From contig NZ_CP041405.1 in NCBI RefSeq assembly GCF_007066085.1, forward strand, positions 3,918,501-3,982,500: a stretch of DNA of 64,000 bases, read 5' to 3'. Each line of letters opens with the position of its first letter. The first letter of the stretch is position 1. The notes under the pieces are model-generated. The model worked only from the letters and a program-made list of their open reading frames with translations. It was not told the DNA's origin and searched no databases. Below, in pieces: positions 53,509 to 63,680 of the stretch. The position numbers and the translations under genes were made by a program. The stretch comes from Paenibacillus thiaminolyticus. Lineage in GTDB: Bacteria > Bacillota > Bacilli > Paenibacillales > Paenibacillaceae.

Positions 53509-54363
53509 ATGCCATTAGTTTCGATGAACGAATTCCTGCCAAAAGCAAAAGCGGGCAAATTTGCGGTGGGCCAATTCAACATTAACAACCTAGAGTTTAC
53601 ACAAGCGATTACGGAAGCAGCTATGGAAGAGAATGCGCCAATTATTTTCGGTGTATCCGAAGGGGCATTGCGTTATATGGGAATGGAATATACAGTTGCC
53701 ATGGCGCAAGCGGCTGCGAAGAAATCCGGCTTGCCAATCGCTTTGCATCTTGACCACGGCAGCACATTTGAAGTCGCTATGGCTTGTATCCGTGCAGGAT
53801 TCTCTTCCGTCATGTTCGACGGATCCCATCATGCATACGAAGACAACATTCGCTTGACTAAGGAAGTCGTTAAAGCGGCTCATGCGATGGGCGTATCCGT
53901 CGAGGGCGAATTGGGAACTATCGGCGGGGTCGAAGACGACCTGGAAGTGGATGAAGCATCCGCACAGCTGGCTAAGCCGGATGAAGCAATCCGTTTCTAT
54001 GAAGAAACAGGCGTTGACGCGCTTGCGATTGCGGTAGGTACTGCTCACGGCATGTACAAAGGCGAGCCAAAACTTCATTACGATATCATTGAAGCGGTAG
54101 CTTCCAAAATTCCTGTACCGGTTGTACTTCATGGCGGTTCCGGGGTGCCTGACGAATCCATCCGCAAAGCAATCGCGGCAGGTGCCGGCAAAATCAACGT
54201 GAACACCGAGAACCAAGTCGCTTGTACGGCGGCGATCCGCGAAGCATTGGCGAAGGATGCCGATGTTATCGACCCTCGTAAATATTTGACTCCAGCTCGT
54301 AAAGCGATGGTGGAAGTCGTTCGGGGCAAAATTCGCTTGTTCGGCAGCAACAACCAAGCGTAA
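53509..54363 (+). CDS. fba: Class II fructose-1,6-bisphosphate aldolase
   Basis: Cleaves fructose-1,6-bisphosphate in glycolysis, 284 residues, zinc-dependent. Signatures: ALHLDHGSTFE with Asp82 and metal ligand His83, SVEGELGTIGG, and the later metal ligands in GTAHGMYKG and LHGGSGVP; the phosphate site is in KINVNTENQ. AGGAGGATG precedes ATG 53509; the open frame upstream has no ribosome site. In B. subtilis fbaA follows spo0F as here. Confidence 0.97.
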   Translation: MPLVSMNEFLPKAKAGKFAVGQFNINNLEFTQAITEAAMEENAPIIFGVSEGALRYMGMEYTVAMAQAAAKKSGLPIALHLDHGSTFEVAMACIRAGFSSVMFDGSHHAYEDNIRLTKEVVKAAHAMGVSVEGELGTIGGVEDDLEVDEASAQLAKPDEAIRFYEETGVDALAIAVGTAHGMYKGEPKLHYDIIEAVASKIPVPVVLHGGSGVPDESIRKAIAAGAGKINVNTENQVACTAAIREALAKDADVIDPRKYLTPARKAMVEVVRGKIRLFGSNNQA

Positions 54364-54403
54364 CAAGCGCAATTCCATAGTTAATACTTACGTTTACGAA
54401 TGC

Positions 54404-54440
54404 GGGAATAGCACCGGTTCGCCGGTGTTCTTCCCTTTTT
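54404..54440 (+). terminator. Terminator of fba
   Basis: GGGAA-GCACCGG pairs with CCGGTGT-TTCCC, TTC loop, followed by TTTTT. Confidence 0.85.
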
Positions 54441-54519
54441 GCATTATGGGGAGCCGATATAAGCCGGATGTCGCCGGCTATCGGGGTTGTCAGCAACGCA
54501 TGGGAGGAACTGGCTTGTC

Positions 54520-55773
54520 ATGGAGAAGTTAATGATTAGCGGCGGTCGGCCGCTTCGGGGAGCCGTGCAAATCAGCGGTGCCAAAAATAGCGCGGTAGCG
54601 CTTATTCCTGCAGCAATCCTTGCGGAGACGGAAGTCGTACTGGATAATTTGCCCGAACTGAGCGATGTCGCCACTTATATGGAGATCTTGACGGAGCTTG
54701 GCGGACAGGTTAGCTGGGAAGGTTCCTGTCTGCGCATCGATCCGTCGCAGATGATCTCGGTACCGATGCACAATGGACCCGTTAAAAAACTGCGGGCCTC
54801 CTACTATATGATGGGCGCGCTTCTGGGCCGGTTCGGCGAAGCGACCATCGGCATGCCGGGGGGCTGCAATTTCGAGCCTCGCCCGATCGATCAGCATATC
54901 AAAGGCTTTGAAGCTTTGGGCGCGACAGTGACGAACGATCACGGCTCCGTCCATATTTACGCGCGGGAACTTCGCGGCGCCAAAATCTATTTGGATGTCG
55001 TCAGTGTAGGGGCGACCATTAACATTATGCTTGCTGCCTCACGCGCCAAGGGCACTACGATTATTGAAAATGCGGCCAAAGAGCCTGAAATTATAGATGT
55101 TGCCACACTGCTTAATGCGATGGGCGCCCGCATCAAGGGAGCGGGCACGGAGACGATCCGCATTGAAGGCGTGGACAGCCTGCGCGGCTGTACGCACTCG
55201 ATTATTCCGGACCGCATTCAGGCGGGAACGTATATGATTGCGGCTGCGGCCACCTGCGGCGATATTCTGATCGATAATGTTATTCCTAAACATCTGGAAG
55301 CCCTTACGGCGAAGCTGGAAGAAATGGGCGTGCGCGTTATCGAGGGCGATGAGTCGCTTCGCGTTATTGGCCAGCCCGAATACAACAGCATCGATGTGAA
55401 GGCGCTTGTCTATCCCGGATTCCCGACGGATCTCCAGTCCCCGATGACCAGCTTGCTGACGCAAGCCAAAGGGGTGAGCATGCTGACGGATCTCGTATAC
55501 AGCAGCCGCTTCAAGCATGTCCCGGAGCTGGCCCGCATGGGAGCCAAAATACGGGTTGAAGGGCGAACCGCCGTGATCGAAGGCACGAAGCTGAATGCCG
55601 CGAAGGTGAGAGCTTCCGATCTGCGTGCCGGCGCCGCGCTCGTCATTGCCGGCTTAACGGTAGATACCGATGTCACGGAGATTTCAGGAGTGGAATTTAT
55701 CGACCGCGGGTATGATCATCTCGTGTCCAATTTGCGCAATCTTGGCGCCGATGTATGGCGTCAGGTGGAATAA
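54520..55773 (+). CDS. murA: UDP-N-acetylglucosamine 1-carboxyvinyltransferase (MurA2/MurZ type)
   Basis: First committed step of peptidoglycan synthesis, 417 residues. The catalytic fosfomycin-sensitive cysteine is Cys116 in [12 protein letters not shown], so the enzyme should be sensitive. Other signatures: [23 protein letters not shown] and [14 protein letters not shown] 54520 follows GGGAGGAAC at a slightly long spacing of 11 bases. By position between fba and rho it corresponds to B. subtilis murAB (murZ); no transaldolase or glpX gene intervenes. Confidence 0.96.
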   Translation: MEKLMISGGRPLRGAVQISGAKNSAVALIPAAILAETEVVLDNLPELSDVATYMEILTELGGQVSWEGSCLRIDPSQMISVPMHNGPVKKLRASYYMMGALLGRFGEATIGMPGGCNFEPRPIDQHIKGFEALGATVTNDHGSVHIYARELRGAKIYLDVVSVGATINIMLAASRAKGTTIIENAAKEPEIIDVATLLNAMGARIKGAGTETIRIEGVDSLRGCTHSIIPDRIQAGTYMIAAAATCGDILIDNVIPKHLEALTAKLEEMGVRVIEGDESLRVIGQPEYNSIDVKALVYPGFPTDLQSPMTSLLTQAKGVSMLTDLVYSSRFKHVPELARMGAKIRVEGRTAVIEGTKLNAAKVRASDLRAGAALVIAGLTVDTDVTEISGVEFIDRGYDHLVSNLRNLGADVWRQVE

Positions 55774-56062
55774 ATCGATTCTGTTGGGGTAAAGATAGGT
55801 TAATAATAGATTGATATGGGCACAATCCATACAGAACGAGATTTCTATTTCTACGATATATCAACCTATGATGAAGAATTGGCTGCCTCTGGCCCACCAT
55901 CTTCTCATCTTCATTCCGTCCACGATTTCTTTCCGGTGAAACAGCCCATCAATACAATGACATAGATAAAAGAACAACTGCTGTATTCCCGAGTTGAATA
56001 AGGGAAATGGACTTATTGATACGACATTGTCCGCATTTTATAACAGAATAGGAGTTGTATTC
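55774..56062 (+). promoter_or_regulatory. rho leader with C/U-rich tract
   Basis: A 289-base untranslated-looking stretch before rho. Bases 55882-55936 are rich in C and T and poor in G (for example CATCTTCTCATCTTCATTCC), as in Rho-loading (rut) sites. B. subtilis rho is autoregulated by transcript release in a leader of similar size. An ATAGGTT...AACCTAT inverted repeat (about 55795-55869) lies upstream. Confidence 0.5.
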
Positions 56063-57355
<1,293 letters not shown>

Positions 57356-57429
57356 TAGAGAGCGGCTGAGACAGCTTCACCGGGCTGGCTGTCTGACGCG
57401 CTGGCTCTTCCCGATGCGCTACTTTCCGG

Positions 57430-57458
57430 TTGCGCTGTTGGGCGGGCCGTGCTATAAT
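57430..57458 (+). promoter_or_regulatory. Promoter for rpmE
   Basis: TTGCGC (57430-57435), 17-base spacer, TATAAT (57453-57458). rpmE starts 65 bases downstream. Confidence 0.6.
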
Positions 57459-57522
57459 TCATTATTGTTCTATATAACTCTGGGCACGCAAAGGGCTCAG
57501 GGCGGAAAGAAGGTGAATTCGA

Positions 57523-57720
57523 ATGAAAGAAGCGATTCAACCCAAATACCACATTACAACGGTAACTTGCGCATGCGGCAATACGTTCGAAACAGGTTCG
57601 GTTAAGGAAAACCTGAAGGTAGAGGTGTGCTCGGCTTGCCATCCGTTCTTCACAGGCAAACAGAAGTTTCTTGATGCAGGCGGTCGTGTGGATAGATTTA
57701 AGAAGAAATATGGCATGTAA
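57523..57720 (+). CDS. rpmE: Ribosomal protein L31, zinc-binding form
   Basis: Large-subunit protein of 65 residues. It is the zinc (C+) form, with Cys16, Cys18, Cys36 and Cys39 (TCACGNTF and VCSACHPF). The C-terminal FKKKYGM is typical. AAGAAGGTG precedes ATG 57523. A zinc-free paralogue would be expected elsewhere under Zur. Position after rho is as in B. subtilis. Confidence 0.97.
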   Translation: MKEAIQPKYHITTVTCACGNTFETGSVKENLKVEVCSACHPFFTGKQKFLDAGGRVDRFKKKYGM

Positions 57721-57737
57721 TACGTTAAATATAGACT

Positions 57738-57771
57738 CTCTTGCTGGTGATGGCGAGGGGGTTTATTTTTT
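57738..57771 (+). terminator. Terminator of rpmE
   Basis: CTCTTGC pairs with GCGAGGG using G-U pairs, followed by TTTATTTTTTA. Confidence 0.55.
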
Positions 57772-57964
57772 ATGCAGACGTACTGGTTGTCGCGTACAGC
57801 ATCATTATCGGCTTCGGTTGAACAACATGCATATAGGAGGATCTGCGCAGTGCGGCTTCATTAGCACAGCCGGAACGCTGGTGTCATGGGGCTTCAGAGA
57901 TGCCGAAGCCGATGCGGAGAATGAACCGGCGGAGGACTGGGAAGCTGTAAACAATTTACTTTGG

Positions 57965-57993
57965 TTGCACTTTCGGCACAGATCGTCTATACT
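57965..57993 (+). promoter_or_regulatory. Promoter of the SRP RNA gene
   Basis: TTGCAC (57965-57970), 17-base spacer, TATACT (57988-57993); the RNA starts about seven bases later. Confidence 0.75.
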
Positions 57994-58000
57994 AAGTTAT

Positions 58001-58272
58001 GCCGTGCTAGACGGGGAGGTAGCGGTGCCCTGTAACTCGCAATCCGCTATAGCGAGGTTGAATTCCTGTTAGAGGTTTTGTTGATGTGAGGCTTGGTATT
58101 CGTCTTTGGTGTTGACGGCCGGGTCCTTCGCAATGGATACCTATGAATCTGGTCAGGTCCGGAAGGAAGCAGCCATAAGTAGGGTTTTTCATGTGCCGGA
58201 GGGAAGCCTGACCTGAGCTGTAAGACGAAGGTGCCGCTCGGATCACAATTATCAATAACAGGTGCACGGTTC
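58001..58272 (+). ncRNA. ffs: Signal recognition particle RNA, large Bacillus type
   Basis: About 270 bases. The 5' end GCCGTGCTAGACGGGGAGG and AGCGGTGCCCTGTAAC match Bacillus scRNA. The conserved domain-IV loop GGTCAGGTCCGGAAGGAAGC is at about 58152-58172. The 3' end GTGCACGGT pairs with the 5' GCCGTGC. The size and the Alu part identify the long form with domains I-IV. As in B. subtilis, dnaX follows, but here a histidine kinase gene comes between them. Confidence 0.95.
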
Positions 58273-58286
58273 CATATCGAATATCC

Positions 58287-58312
58287 AACACCGAGCGAAT
58301 CGGTGTTTTTTG
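58287..58312 (+). terminator. Terminator of the SRP RNA gene
   Basis: AACACCGA pairs with TCGGTGTT, GCGAA loop, followed by T run. Confidence 0.85.
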
Positions 58313-58447
58313 TTCTCCATTTATGAATATATGCTCAAATATTAATAATAAGGCAGGATTTTTTTTGCGTTTACGGAATACTATAGGTATCTCCCGGCTT
58401 CAGAGGGAGCGGTAGAGATGGGCGCAATAATACGATGAGGTGAGCCT

Positions 58448-59596
58448 ATGACGGAATTGAATCAGTCCCTTGGTTCTCAGCAAGCGTGTACCCTCTCCTC
58501 TGCCGGATCGACAGAGGGCCAGGATCAGGAGCAAGGGAAGCTGAATTTGCTGCAGCAATTTGCGGGTGCTTTTTTGAAGGACGTCAATCTGGGCATCCTG
58601 CTTCTCGATGTCCAGTTCCGCCTGGTGGATATTAGCGAAATGGCGTGCCGGATTCTCGGATGGGTGAAGCCCGAAGTGCTGCATCGCCGGGTCAATGACC
58701 TGTTCGGCGAGATGCCGACGGAGTATCATCTTGTGCAGCGGTCGCTTCTGGAAGGTGTCGTTACACAAAATCATGCCGTCTCCTGGACCAACGGATCGGA
58801 TCGCTATGATCTGCTGATGGACTCGAACGTGCTGCGGGATGAACAGGGCCAGATTGTTGGCGCTTACGTGTTGTTCAAGGATGTGTCCAATCTGCGCTCG
58901 CTGGAAGAGCAAGTGCAGCGGAGCGACAGGCTGGCCATGATCGGGCAGATCGCGGCCGGAACGGCTCACGAGATACGGAACCCGCTCACCTCGATCAAGG
59001 GCTTCCTGCAAATGTTCAAGAAGAAGCTCGGCGAGCATGGCATGATCAAGGAAGTGCATTACACCGATATTATGCTGACCGAGATTAACCGGATTAACGA
59101 GCTGGTCGGCGAGTTCCTGTTGCTGAGCAAGCCGAAGCATCTTACGATAGAGCGGGTGAATCTCCACCAGGTGCTGGGCGAGATTCTGCCCATCATTCAG
59201 AATGAGGCGGTACTGCATGCGGTTCAAGTCAACTACAAGGCGGACGAGCCGCTGCCTCTAATCATCGGCGACCGCGAGCTGCTCAAGCAGGTGTTCATTA
59301 ATATTGCCAAAAACGGTATCGAGGCGGTGAGCGAAGGCGGCGTGTTGAATGTGACAGCGAGACGGGATGACGAGAGCAAGCGGGTGCTGATCGAGATTCA
59401 GGATTCGGGTCCGGGAATCCCATGTTACATTATCGACAAAATATTCGATCCGTTCTTCACGACCAAGGCGAACGGTACAGGTCTAGGATTGTCTGTCTGC
59501 CAGCGCATTATTCATGATCTGGGCGGTTCGATACGGGTATCAAGCAAAGGCTATGGCACGACATTCACCCTTTACTTCCCGTTCCCTTTGCCATAA
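58448..59596 (+). CDS. Soluble PAS-domain sensor histidine kinase
   Basis: A cytoplasmic kinase, 382 residues, no membrane helix. A PAS domain (about 40-150; GILLLDVQFRLVDISEMA, VLFKDVSNLR) is followed by a HisKA domain with phospho-acceptor His174 (TAHEIRNPLTS) and an HATPase_c domain with N box NIAKNGIEAV, DSGPGIP, FFTTK, GTGLGLSV. No response regulator is adjacent, which is typical of sporulation kinases that phosphorylate Spo0F. Spo0F is encoded 5 kb upstream. GAGGTGAG precedes ATG 58448. Confidence 0.9.
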   Translation: MTELNQSLGSQQACTLSSAGSTEGQDQEQGKLNLLQQFAGAFLKDVNLGILLLDVQFRLVDISEMACRILGWVKPEVLHRRVNDLFGEMPTEYHLVQRSLLEGVVTQNHAVSWTNGSDRYDLLMDSNVLRDEQGQIVGAYVLFKDVSNLRSLEEQVQRSDRLAMIGQIAAGTAHEIRNPLTSIKGFLQMFKKKLGEHGMIKEVHYTDIMLTEINRINELVGEFLLLSKPKHLTIERVNLHQVLGEILPIIQNEAVLHAVQVNYKADEPLPLIIGDRELLKQVFINIAKNGIEAVSEGGVLNVTARRDDESKRVLIEIQDSGPGIPCYIIDKIFDPFFTTKANGTGLGLSVCQRIIHDLGGSIRVSSKGYGTTFTLYFPFPLP

Positions 59597-59629
59597 ACGC
59601 TGGGATTTTCGAACATAATAGGAGTCATG

Positions 59630-59677
59630 AACAGCCGTTTTCCTGATTGCCAAAGAGAGGGAATGGCTGTTTTTTTA
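59630..59677 (+). terminator. Terminator of the PAS kinase gene
   Basis: AACAGCC pairs with GGCTGTT, with an imperfect inner stem, followed by seven T. Confidence 0.75.
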
Positions 59678-59724
59678 CAATTTGTGATATAGTATAATAA
59701 GAAAAACGCTCTCGAGGTTACAGC

Positions 59725-61494
59725 ATGGGACATATTGCATTGTATCGCGCTTGGCGGCCACAGTCATTCGGTGACATGGTCGGACAACAGCATATCATTC
59801 AGACATTGCAAAACTCGCTGCGTGAGCGGCGATTTTCGCATGCCTACCTTTTCAGTGGTCCCCGGGGAACCGGCAAGACCACTGCTGCAAAGATCATGGC
59901 CAAAGCGGTCAACTGCGAACAGGGACCCGGTCCAGAGCCCTGCAATGAATGCGAAGCCTGCCGGCGCATCACCGCCGGTGCGGTCATGGATGTCGTCGAG
60001 ATTGACGCCGCATCCAACCGGGGCGTAGAAGAAATTCGCGATCTTCGGGAAAAGGTCAAATACGCGCCTTCCGAGGTCCGCCACAAAGTGTATATTATTG
60101 ATGAGGTTCACATGTTGACGACGGAGGCCTTCAACGCGCTGCTCAAGACGCTGGAGGAACCTCCTGCCCATGTCATGTTCATTCTGGCCACGACGGAGCC
60201 TCACCGCCTGCCGGCGACTATCATCTCCCGGTGCCAGCGGTTTGATTTCCGCAGAGTGACGCTGGAGGAACAGGTTGCCCGACTGGAGCAAGTGTGCAGG
60301 GATGAGGGGATTGAGGCAGACCGGGACAGTCTCACCTATATCGCGAAGCTGTCGGATGGCGGCATGCGCGATGCGATCAGCCTGCTCGATCAGGCGGCAT
60401 CCTTCACCGATGGACGTCTTGACTATCGGCAAGTCCTGGACATCACCGGCGGCATACCGGAGGAGCAGTTCGCGGATATCGCCCGTGCCGTTCAAGCGGG
60501 GGATGTAGGATCCGTGCTGGCCACGGTGGAGTCGATGATGCAGGAAGGGAAGAGCGCGGACAAGTGCATGGAGAGTCTGCTCTACTTTTTCCGGGATCTG
60601 CTGATGATGAAGATGGTGCCGGACGGAGAAGGGCTGACGGATCGGCTAACGCGTGTGGAAGCGTTCCGGGAGATGGCCGATGCTTTTGAAGCGGCGAGCC
60701 TATTCCAGATTATCGACACATTGAACCGGTATCAGACAGACATGAAATATGCGGTGCAACCGCAAACGTTATTCGAGGTAGCCTTGCTGCAGTTAGCCGT
60801 GCAGAACCAACCGGGGGCGCTGAGCAGCCAACCGGAGGCGGGAACGGCTGAAAGGCAGGCTGATCGTTCCGATGCGGTGGGATCTTCTTCCGTCGTGCAA
60901 CAATTGCAGCGTCAAGTTGCGTCATTAGAAGCGAAGCTGAATGAATTGGCGAAGGCAAGAGTACCGGATGGGCGGTCAGACGGCGGACAAGCCGAACGGA
61001 GCCCAGCGGCCACCAGAGCGCCTGCGCGGGTGTCGCGGATGGCGAAGCAGCCGCCTCACTTCGAACGGTATACTGCCTCGAAGGATTCCGCTGACTCGAA
61101 CCGCATCCGCTCCAATTGGGGGCAGGTGCTGCAGCGGGTGAAGGAAGCCGGCGTCACGATTCACGCTTGGCTTGTTAATGGGGAGCCGGTATCGGCACTG
61201 GAAGATCGGGTGCTGGTCGCCTTCAAAAATACGATTCACCGGGATACGACCGAGAAGCCCAATAACAAGCAGGTGATTGAGCGCGTCTTGTCCGAAGTGT
61301 TCGGCAAGCCATATCAGCTCGATACGATGATGCTGAAGGATTGGGAAGAGGCGGCGGAGAAGTCTGCCGGAGAGAAGGAAGAGCCGGCGTTCCGGCTGGA
61401 GCCGGAAGGTTCCGAAGCGGAACCGGCACAAGAACCTTGGATTGACGAGGCGCTTCACATGTTCGGGGAAGACCTCGTTGTCATAAAAGAGTAA
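59725..61494 (+). CDS. dnaX: DNA polymerase III subunits gamma/tau
   Basis: Clamp-loader motor and scaffold of the replisome, 589 residues. AAA+ domain with Walker A GPRGTGKT (45-52), zinc ligands Cys64, Cys73, Cys76 and Cys79, DEVHML, sensor ATTEPHR and SRCQRFD. Residues 370-445 are a linker rich in Ser, Ala and Arg. The C-terminal 130 residues (from [13 protein letters not shown]) are the tau domain for polymerase. GAGGTT precedes ATG 59725. A programmed frameshift to make gamma is not obvious. It starts the conserved dnaX-ybaB-recR-yaaL-bofA-rRNA block. Confidence 0.97.
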   Translation: MGHIALYRAWRPQSFGDMVGQQHIIQTLQNSLRERRFSHAYLFSGPRGTGKTTAAKIMAKAVNCEQGPGPEPCNECEACRRITAGAVMDVVEIDAASNRGVEEIRDLREKVKYAPSEVRHKVYIIDEVHMLTTEAFNALLKTLEEPPAHVMFILATTEPHRLPATIISRCQRFDFRRVTLEEQVARLEQVCRDEGIEADRDSLTYIAKLSDGGMRDAISLLDQAASFTDGRLDYRQVLDITGGIPEEQFADIARAVQAGDVGSVLATVESMMQEGKSADKCMESLLYFFRDLLMMKMVPDGEGLTDRLTRVEAFREMADAFEAASLFQIIDTLNRYQTDMKYAVQPQTLFEVALLQLAVQNQPGALSSQPEAGTAERQADRSDAVGSSSVVQQLQRQVASLEAKLNELAKARVPDGRSDGGQAERSPAATRAPARVSRMAKQPPHFERYTASKDSADSNRIRSNWGQVLQRVKEAGVTIHAWLVNGEPVSALEDRVLVAFKNTIHRDTTEKPNNKQVIERVLSEVFGKPYQLDTMMLKDWEEAAEKSAGEKEEPAFRLEPEGSEAEPAQEPWIDEALHMFGEDLVVIKE

Positions 61495-61531
61495 TTATAT
61501 TATTCTATGTAAAAAAGGAGAAATTACAGCG

Positions 61532-61843
61532 ATGAACAATATGAATCAAATGATGAAACAGGTTAAAAAGATGCAAGAGCAAATGCTGAAGGCCCAGGAG
61601 CAGTTGGCTGACAAGAAAATAATTGGTACCTCCGGCGGCGGCGCAGTCACCGTTGAAGTGAACGGCCACAAGAAAGTGCTCAGCATTACGCTTAAGCCTG
61701 AAGTCGTTGATCCGGAAGATATCGAAATGCTTCAAGATCTCGTAATTACCGCTGTCAATGACGCGCTGACCAAAGCAGAAGATATGGCTAATGACGATAT
61801 GGCCAAATTTACAGGCGGTATGAAAATTCCTGGCTTGTTCTAA
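61532..61843 (+). CDS. ybaB: YbaB/EbfC nucleoid-associated protein
   Basis: Small DNA-binding protein of 103 residues found between dnaX and recR in most bacteria. An N-terminal coiled coil (residues 1-30; [17 protein letters not shown]) is followed by the beta strands [20 protein letters not shown] and a C-terminal helix ending [18 protein letters not shown] precedes ATG 61532. It acts in nucleoid structure and, by its position, with RecR in repair. Confidence 0.96.
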   Translation: MNNMNQMMKQVKKMQEQMLKAQEQLADKKIIGTSGGGAVTVEVNGHKKVLSITLKPEVVDPEDIEMLQDLVITAVNDALTKAEDMANDDMAKFTGGMKIPGLF

Positions 61844-61858
61844 TAAGGCGACATGTTC

Positions 61859-61890
61859 GGCATATACCATTTGGTATATGCCCTTCTGTT
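61859..61890 (+). terminator. Terminator after ybaB
   Basis: GGCATATACC pairs perfectly with GGTATATGCC around ATTT, followed by CTTCTGTTATT. Confidence 0.65.
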
Positions 61891-61897
61891 ATTGTAG

Positions 61898-61971
61898 AGG
61901 ACGTTCAAAAAGTCGGCTTCGAGTTGTTGCGGCCTTACGTGCTGAAAACCGGTATTTTTGAACATGCCCTA
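61898..61971. repeat. Short inverted-repeat element between ybaB and recR
   Basis: Left arm GGACGTTCAAAAAGTCGG (61899-61916) and right arm, read in reverse complement, GGGCATGTTCAAAAATACCGG in two parts (GGGCATGTTC, AAAAATACCGG). The element is about 74 bases with no coding capacity. The ends resemble those of insertion-sequence-derived miniature elements. Confidence 0.4.
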
Positions 61972-62069
61972 TAGGAGCGGAGATTTCGATCTTGCGGAGT
62001 CTGTCGCGCAGATAGCCGGTCGCGAGAAGCGGCGTCTGCATCCTATGCCATTGAAAAGGAGAGGCAGCC

Positions 62070-62669
62070 TTGTATTATCCAGAACCGATCGCGAAGTTGA
62101 TCGAGGCATTTTCCCGCTTGCCGGGCATCGGGCCCAAGACGGCTGCCCGCCTTGCGTTCCATGTCATCCGCATGCCTGAAGATGATGTTATCGATTTCGC
62201 CAAAGCATTGGTCAACGTAAAGCGCAATCTGCAATACTGCTCGGTATGCTGCAATATAACCGATTCAGATCCGTGCCGGATCTGTCAGGATAAGACCCGG
62301 GATTCGTCCGTAATCTGCGTCGTGCAGGAGACAAAGGATTTGGTGGCCATGGAGCGGACGAAGGAGTTCCAGGGGTATTATCATGTGCTGCAGGGCGCAA
62401 TCTCTCCGATGGAGGGAATTGGGCCGGAGGATATCCGTCTCGCCGAATTGTTGAAGCGGCTTAGCGATGAGCGGGTCAAGGAATTGATCTTGGCCACGAA
62501 TCCGAATATCGAAGGAGAGGCGACGGCGATGTATATATCTCGCTTGGTGAAGCCTTTCGGTATCCGAGTGACGCGCATTGCCCACGGCTTGCCGGTTGGC
62601 GGCGACCTGGAGTATGCCGATGAAGTGACGCTGTCCAAAGCGCTGGAGGGACGGCGGGAAATTCAATAA
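62070..62669 (+). CDS. recR: Recombination mediator protein RecR
   Basis: Loads RecA onto gapped DNA with RecO, 199 residues. Helix-hairpin-helix [17 protein letters not shown] (14-30), zinc finger Cys57, Cys60, Cys69 and Cys72, then the Toprim domain ([27 protein letters not shown]) and the Walker-like end [13 protein letters not shown]. The start is TTG 62070 behind AAAGGAGAGG. Position after ybaB is universal. It is followed by a strong terminator. Confidence 0.97.
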   Translation: MYYPEPIAKLIEAFSRLPGIGPKTAARLAFHVIRMPEDDVIDFAKALVNVKRNLQYCSVCCNITDSDPCRICQDKTRDSSVICVVQETKDLVAMERTKEFQGYYHVLQGAISPMEGIGPEDIRLAELLKRLSDERVKELILATNPNIEGEATAMYISRLVKPFGIRVTRIAHGLPVGGDLEYADEVTLSKALEGRREIQ

Positions 62670-62720
62670 ACTCATGCGTTGAACATTGTAACGACGCATA
62701 ACCGTAGCATAAGCGATCTC

Positions 62721-62750
62721 AGCCCCTGGCATTCAGCCAGGGGCTTTTTG
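62721..62750 (+). terminator. Terminator of recR
   Basis: AGCCCCTGG pairs with CCAGGGGCT, seven-base loop, followed by TTTTTG. Confidence 0.85.
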
Positions 62751-62824
62751 TCAGCATTTTCGGTTCTAGTCTTGTCCAGATTTCCATAACCTTAGTTATA
62801 CAAAGGAGTGGGGAGGGACGGAAC

Positions 62825-63097
62825 GTGCGATGGCTGACGATCAAGCGTTGGTTCTCCAGGGTCCAAAAGCAGGAAGTCGCTGAAGCGGTCGAGCATGAAG
62901 AGCTGATGGATGACATTAGACTGGCGCTTCGGGAATGGGAACGGGCCCATGCGCGATTCCAGTATGCAGTCGGCGAAGATGAGGTCGACTATGCGATCTT
63001 TACGCTGGAAGCTGCCGAGAAGCGAGTGGGGATGCTAATCAAAAAAGCAAAACGGGATAAGCTGCATGCAGTAAAGCTGGGGAAAGGGTGGACGTAA
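62825..63097 (+). CDS. yaaL: YaaL family protein (DUF2508)
   Basis: Small helical protein of 90 residues, unknown function, always found between recR and bofA in Bacillales. A basic start (RWLTIKRWF) is followed by an amphipathic helix rich in Glu, Ala and Arg (LMDDIRLALREWERAHARF) and a second helix with YAIFTLEAAEKR. The start is GTG 62825 behind GGGAGGGAC. The gene abuts bofA (stop at 63097, start at 63098), so the pair is co-transcribed. Confidence 0.93.
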   Translation: MRWLTIKRWFSRVQKQEVAEAVEHEELMDDIRLALREWERAHARFQYAVGEDEVDYAIFTLEAAEKRVGMLIKKAKRDKLHAVKLGKGWT

Positions 63098-63361
63098 ATG
63101 AAATGGATGATGATTGGCGTGCTGATCGTATCGGCAGCTGCGCTGCTGTTCGTCTTGCTGCGCCAACGAGTCGCCTGGCGGGGAATCTTAAGCTTCCTTC
63201 TCCATGGCACAGTGGCCTTCGTGCTTCTGTATATCGTGAATACAACCGGCTTGGCTGCTGACGTATATGTGCCTGTCAATCCGGTCACGTTATCTACGGT
63301 CGGGTTGCTTGGAGTGCCCGGTTTGGCGGCGATTATTTTCTTGAAAATGGTTATGATTTAG
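63098..63361 (+). CDS. bofA: Pro-sigma-K processing inhibitor BofA
   Basis: Forespore-membrane protein that holds back the SpoIVFB protease until the engulfed forespore signals, 87 residues. Three hydrophobic segments (about residues 5-20, 29-47 and 65-85). It has the conserved LLHGTVAFVLLYIVN and the C-terminal NPVTLSTVGLLGVPG typical of the family. The start directly follows the yaaL stop. It marks the organism as an endospore former. The rRNA operon promoters come right after. Confidence 0.95.
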   Translation: MKWMMIGVLIVSAAALLFVLLRQRVAWRGILSFLLHGTVAFVLLYIVNTTGLAADVYVPVNPVTLSTVGLLGVPGLAAIIFLKMVMI

Positions 63362-63364
63362 TTA

Positions 63365-63394
63365 TTGACTTGCTGTATTCCTATGTGATACATT
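63365..63394 (+). promoter_or_regulatory. rRNA operon promoter P1
   Basis: TTGACT (63365-63370), 18-base spacer, TACATT (63389-63394), just after bofA. Confidence 0.55.
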
Positions 63395-63450
63395 AATAAG
63401 CGTCGCTTCGAGAGACCGAGGCAAGCAGTTGATAGATGTCGAAAGGCATC

Positions 63451-63502
63451 GAAAAAAAGATTTAAAAAATGCTTGACGAAGAATGCTCGAATGTGATATA
63501 TT
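63451..63502 (+). promoter_or_regulatory. rRNA operon promoter P2 with A-rich UP element
   Basis: A-rich tract (63451-63470), then TTGACG (63473-63478), 18-base spacer, TATATT (63497-63502). Confidence 0.7.
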
Positions 63503-63592
63503 ATAAAGGTCGCTGCTGAACGCAACGACAACGCGAAAAAGAATAATATAAAGGCTTTTGGAAGCTTTATAGACGGATTTTGAGCGAATAAT

Positions 63593-63607
63593 TGTTCTTT
63601 GAAAACT
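63593..63607 (+). promoter_or_regulatory. rRNA leader boxA antitermination site
   Basis: TGTTCTTTGAAAACT, close to the Bacillus boxA consensus TGCTCTTTGAAAACT; it allows NusB/S10-mediated antitermination of the rRNA transcript. Confidence 0.75.
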
Positions 63608-63680
63608 GAACAACGAGTGATGTTTGTGCAAGAGGTCATTATTGACCTCGTCAGCAATAGAATGAGCAAGTCAAACTACT

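Noticed and set aside
57671..58072. Open frame across rpmE 3' end and the SRP RNA start
   Set aside because: Overlaps a clear terminator and the SRP RNA gene; no ribosome site or known product.
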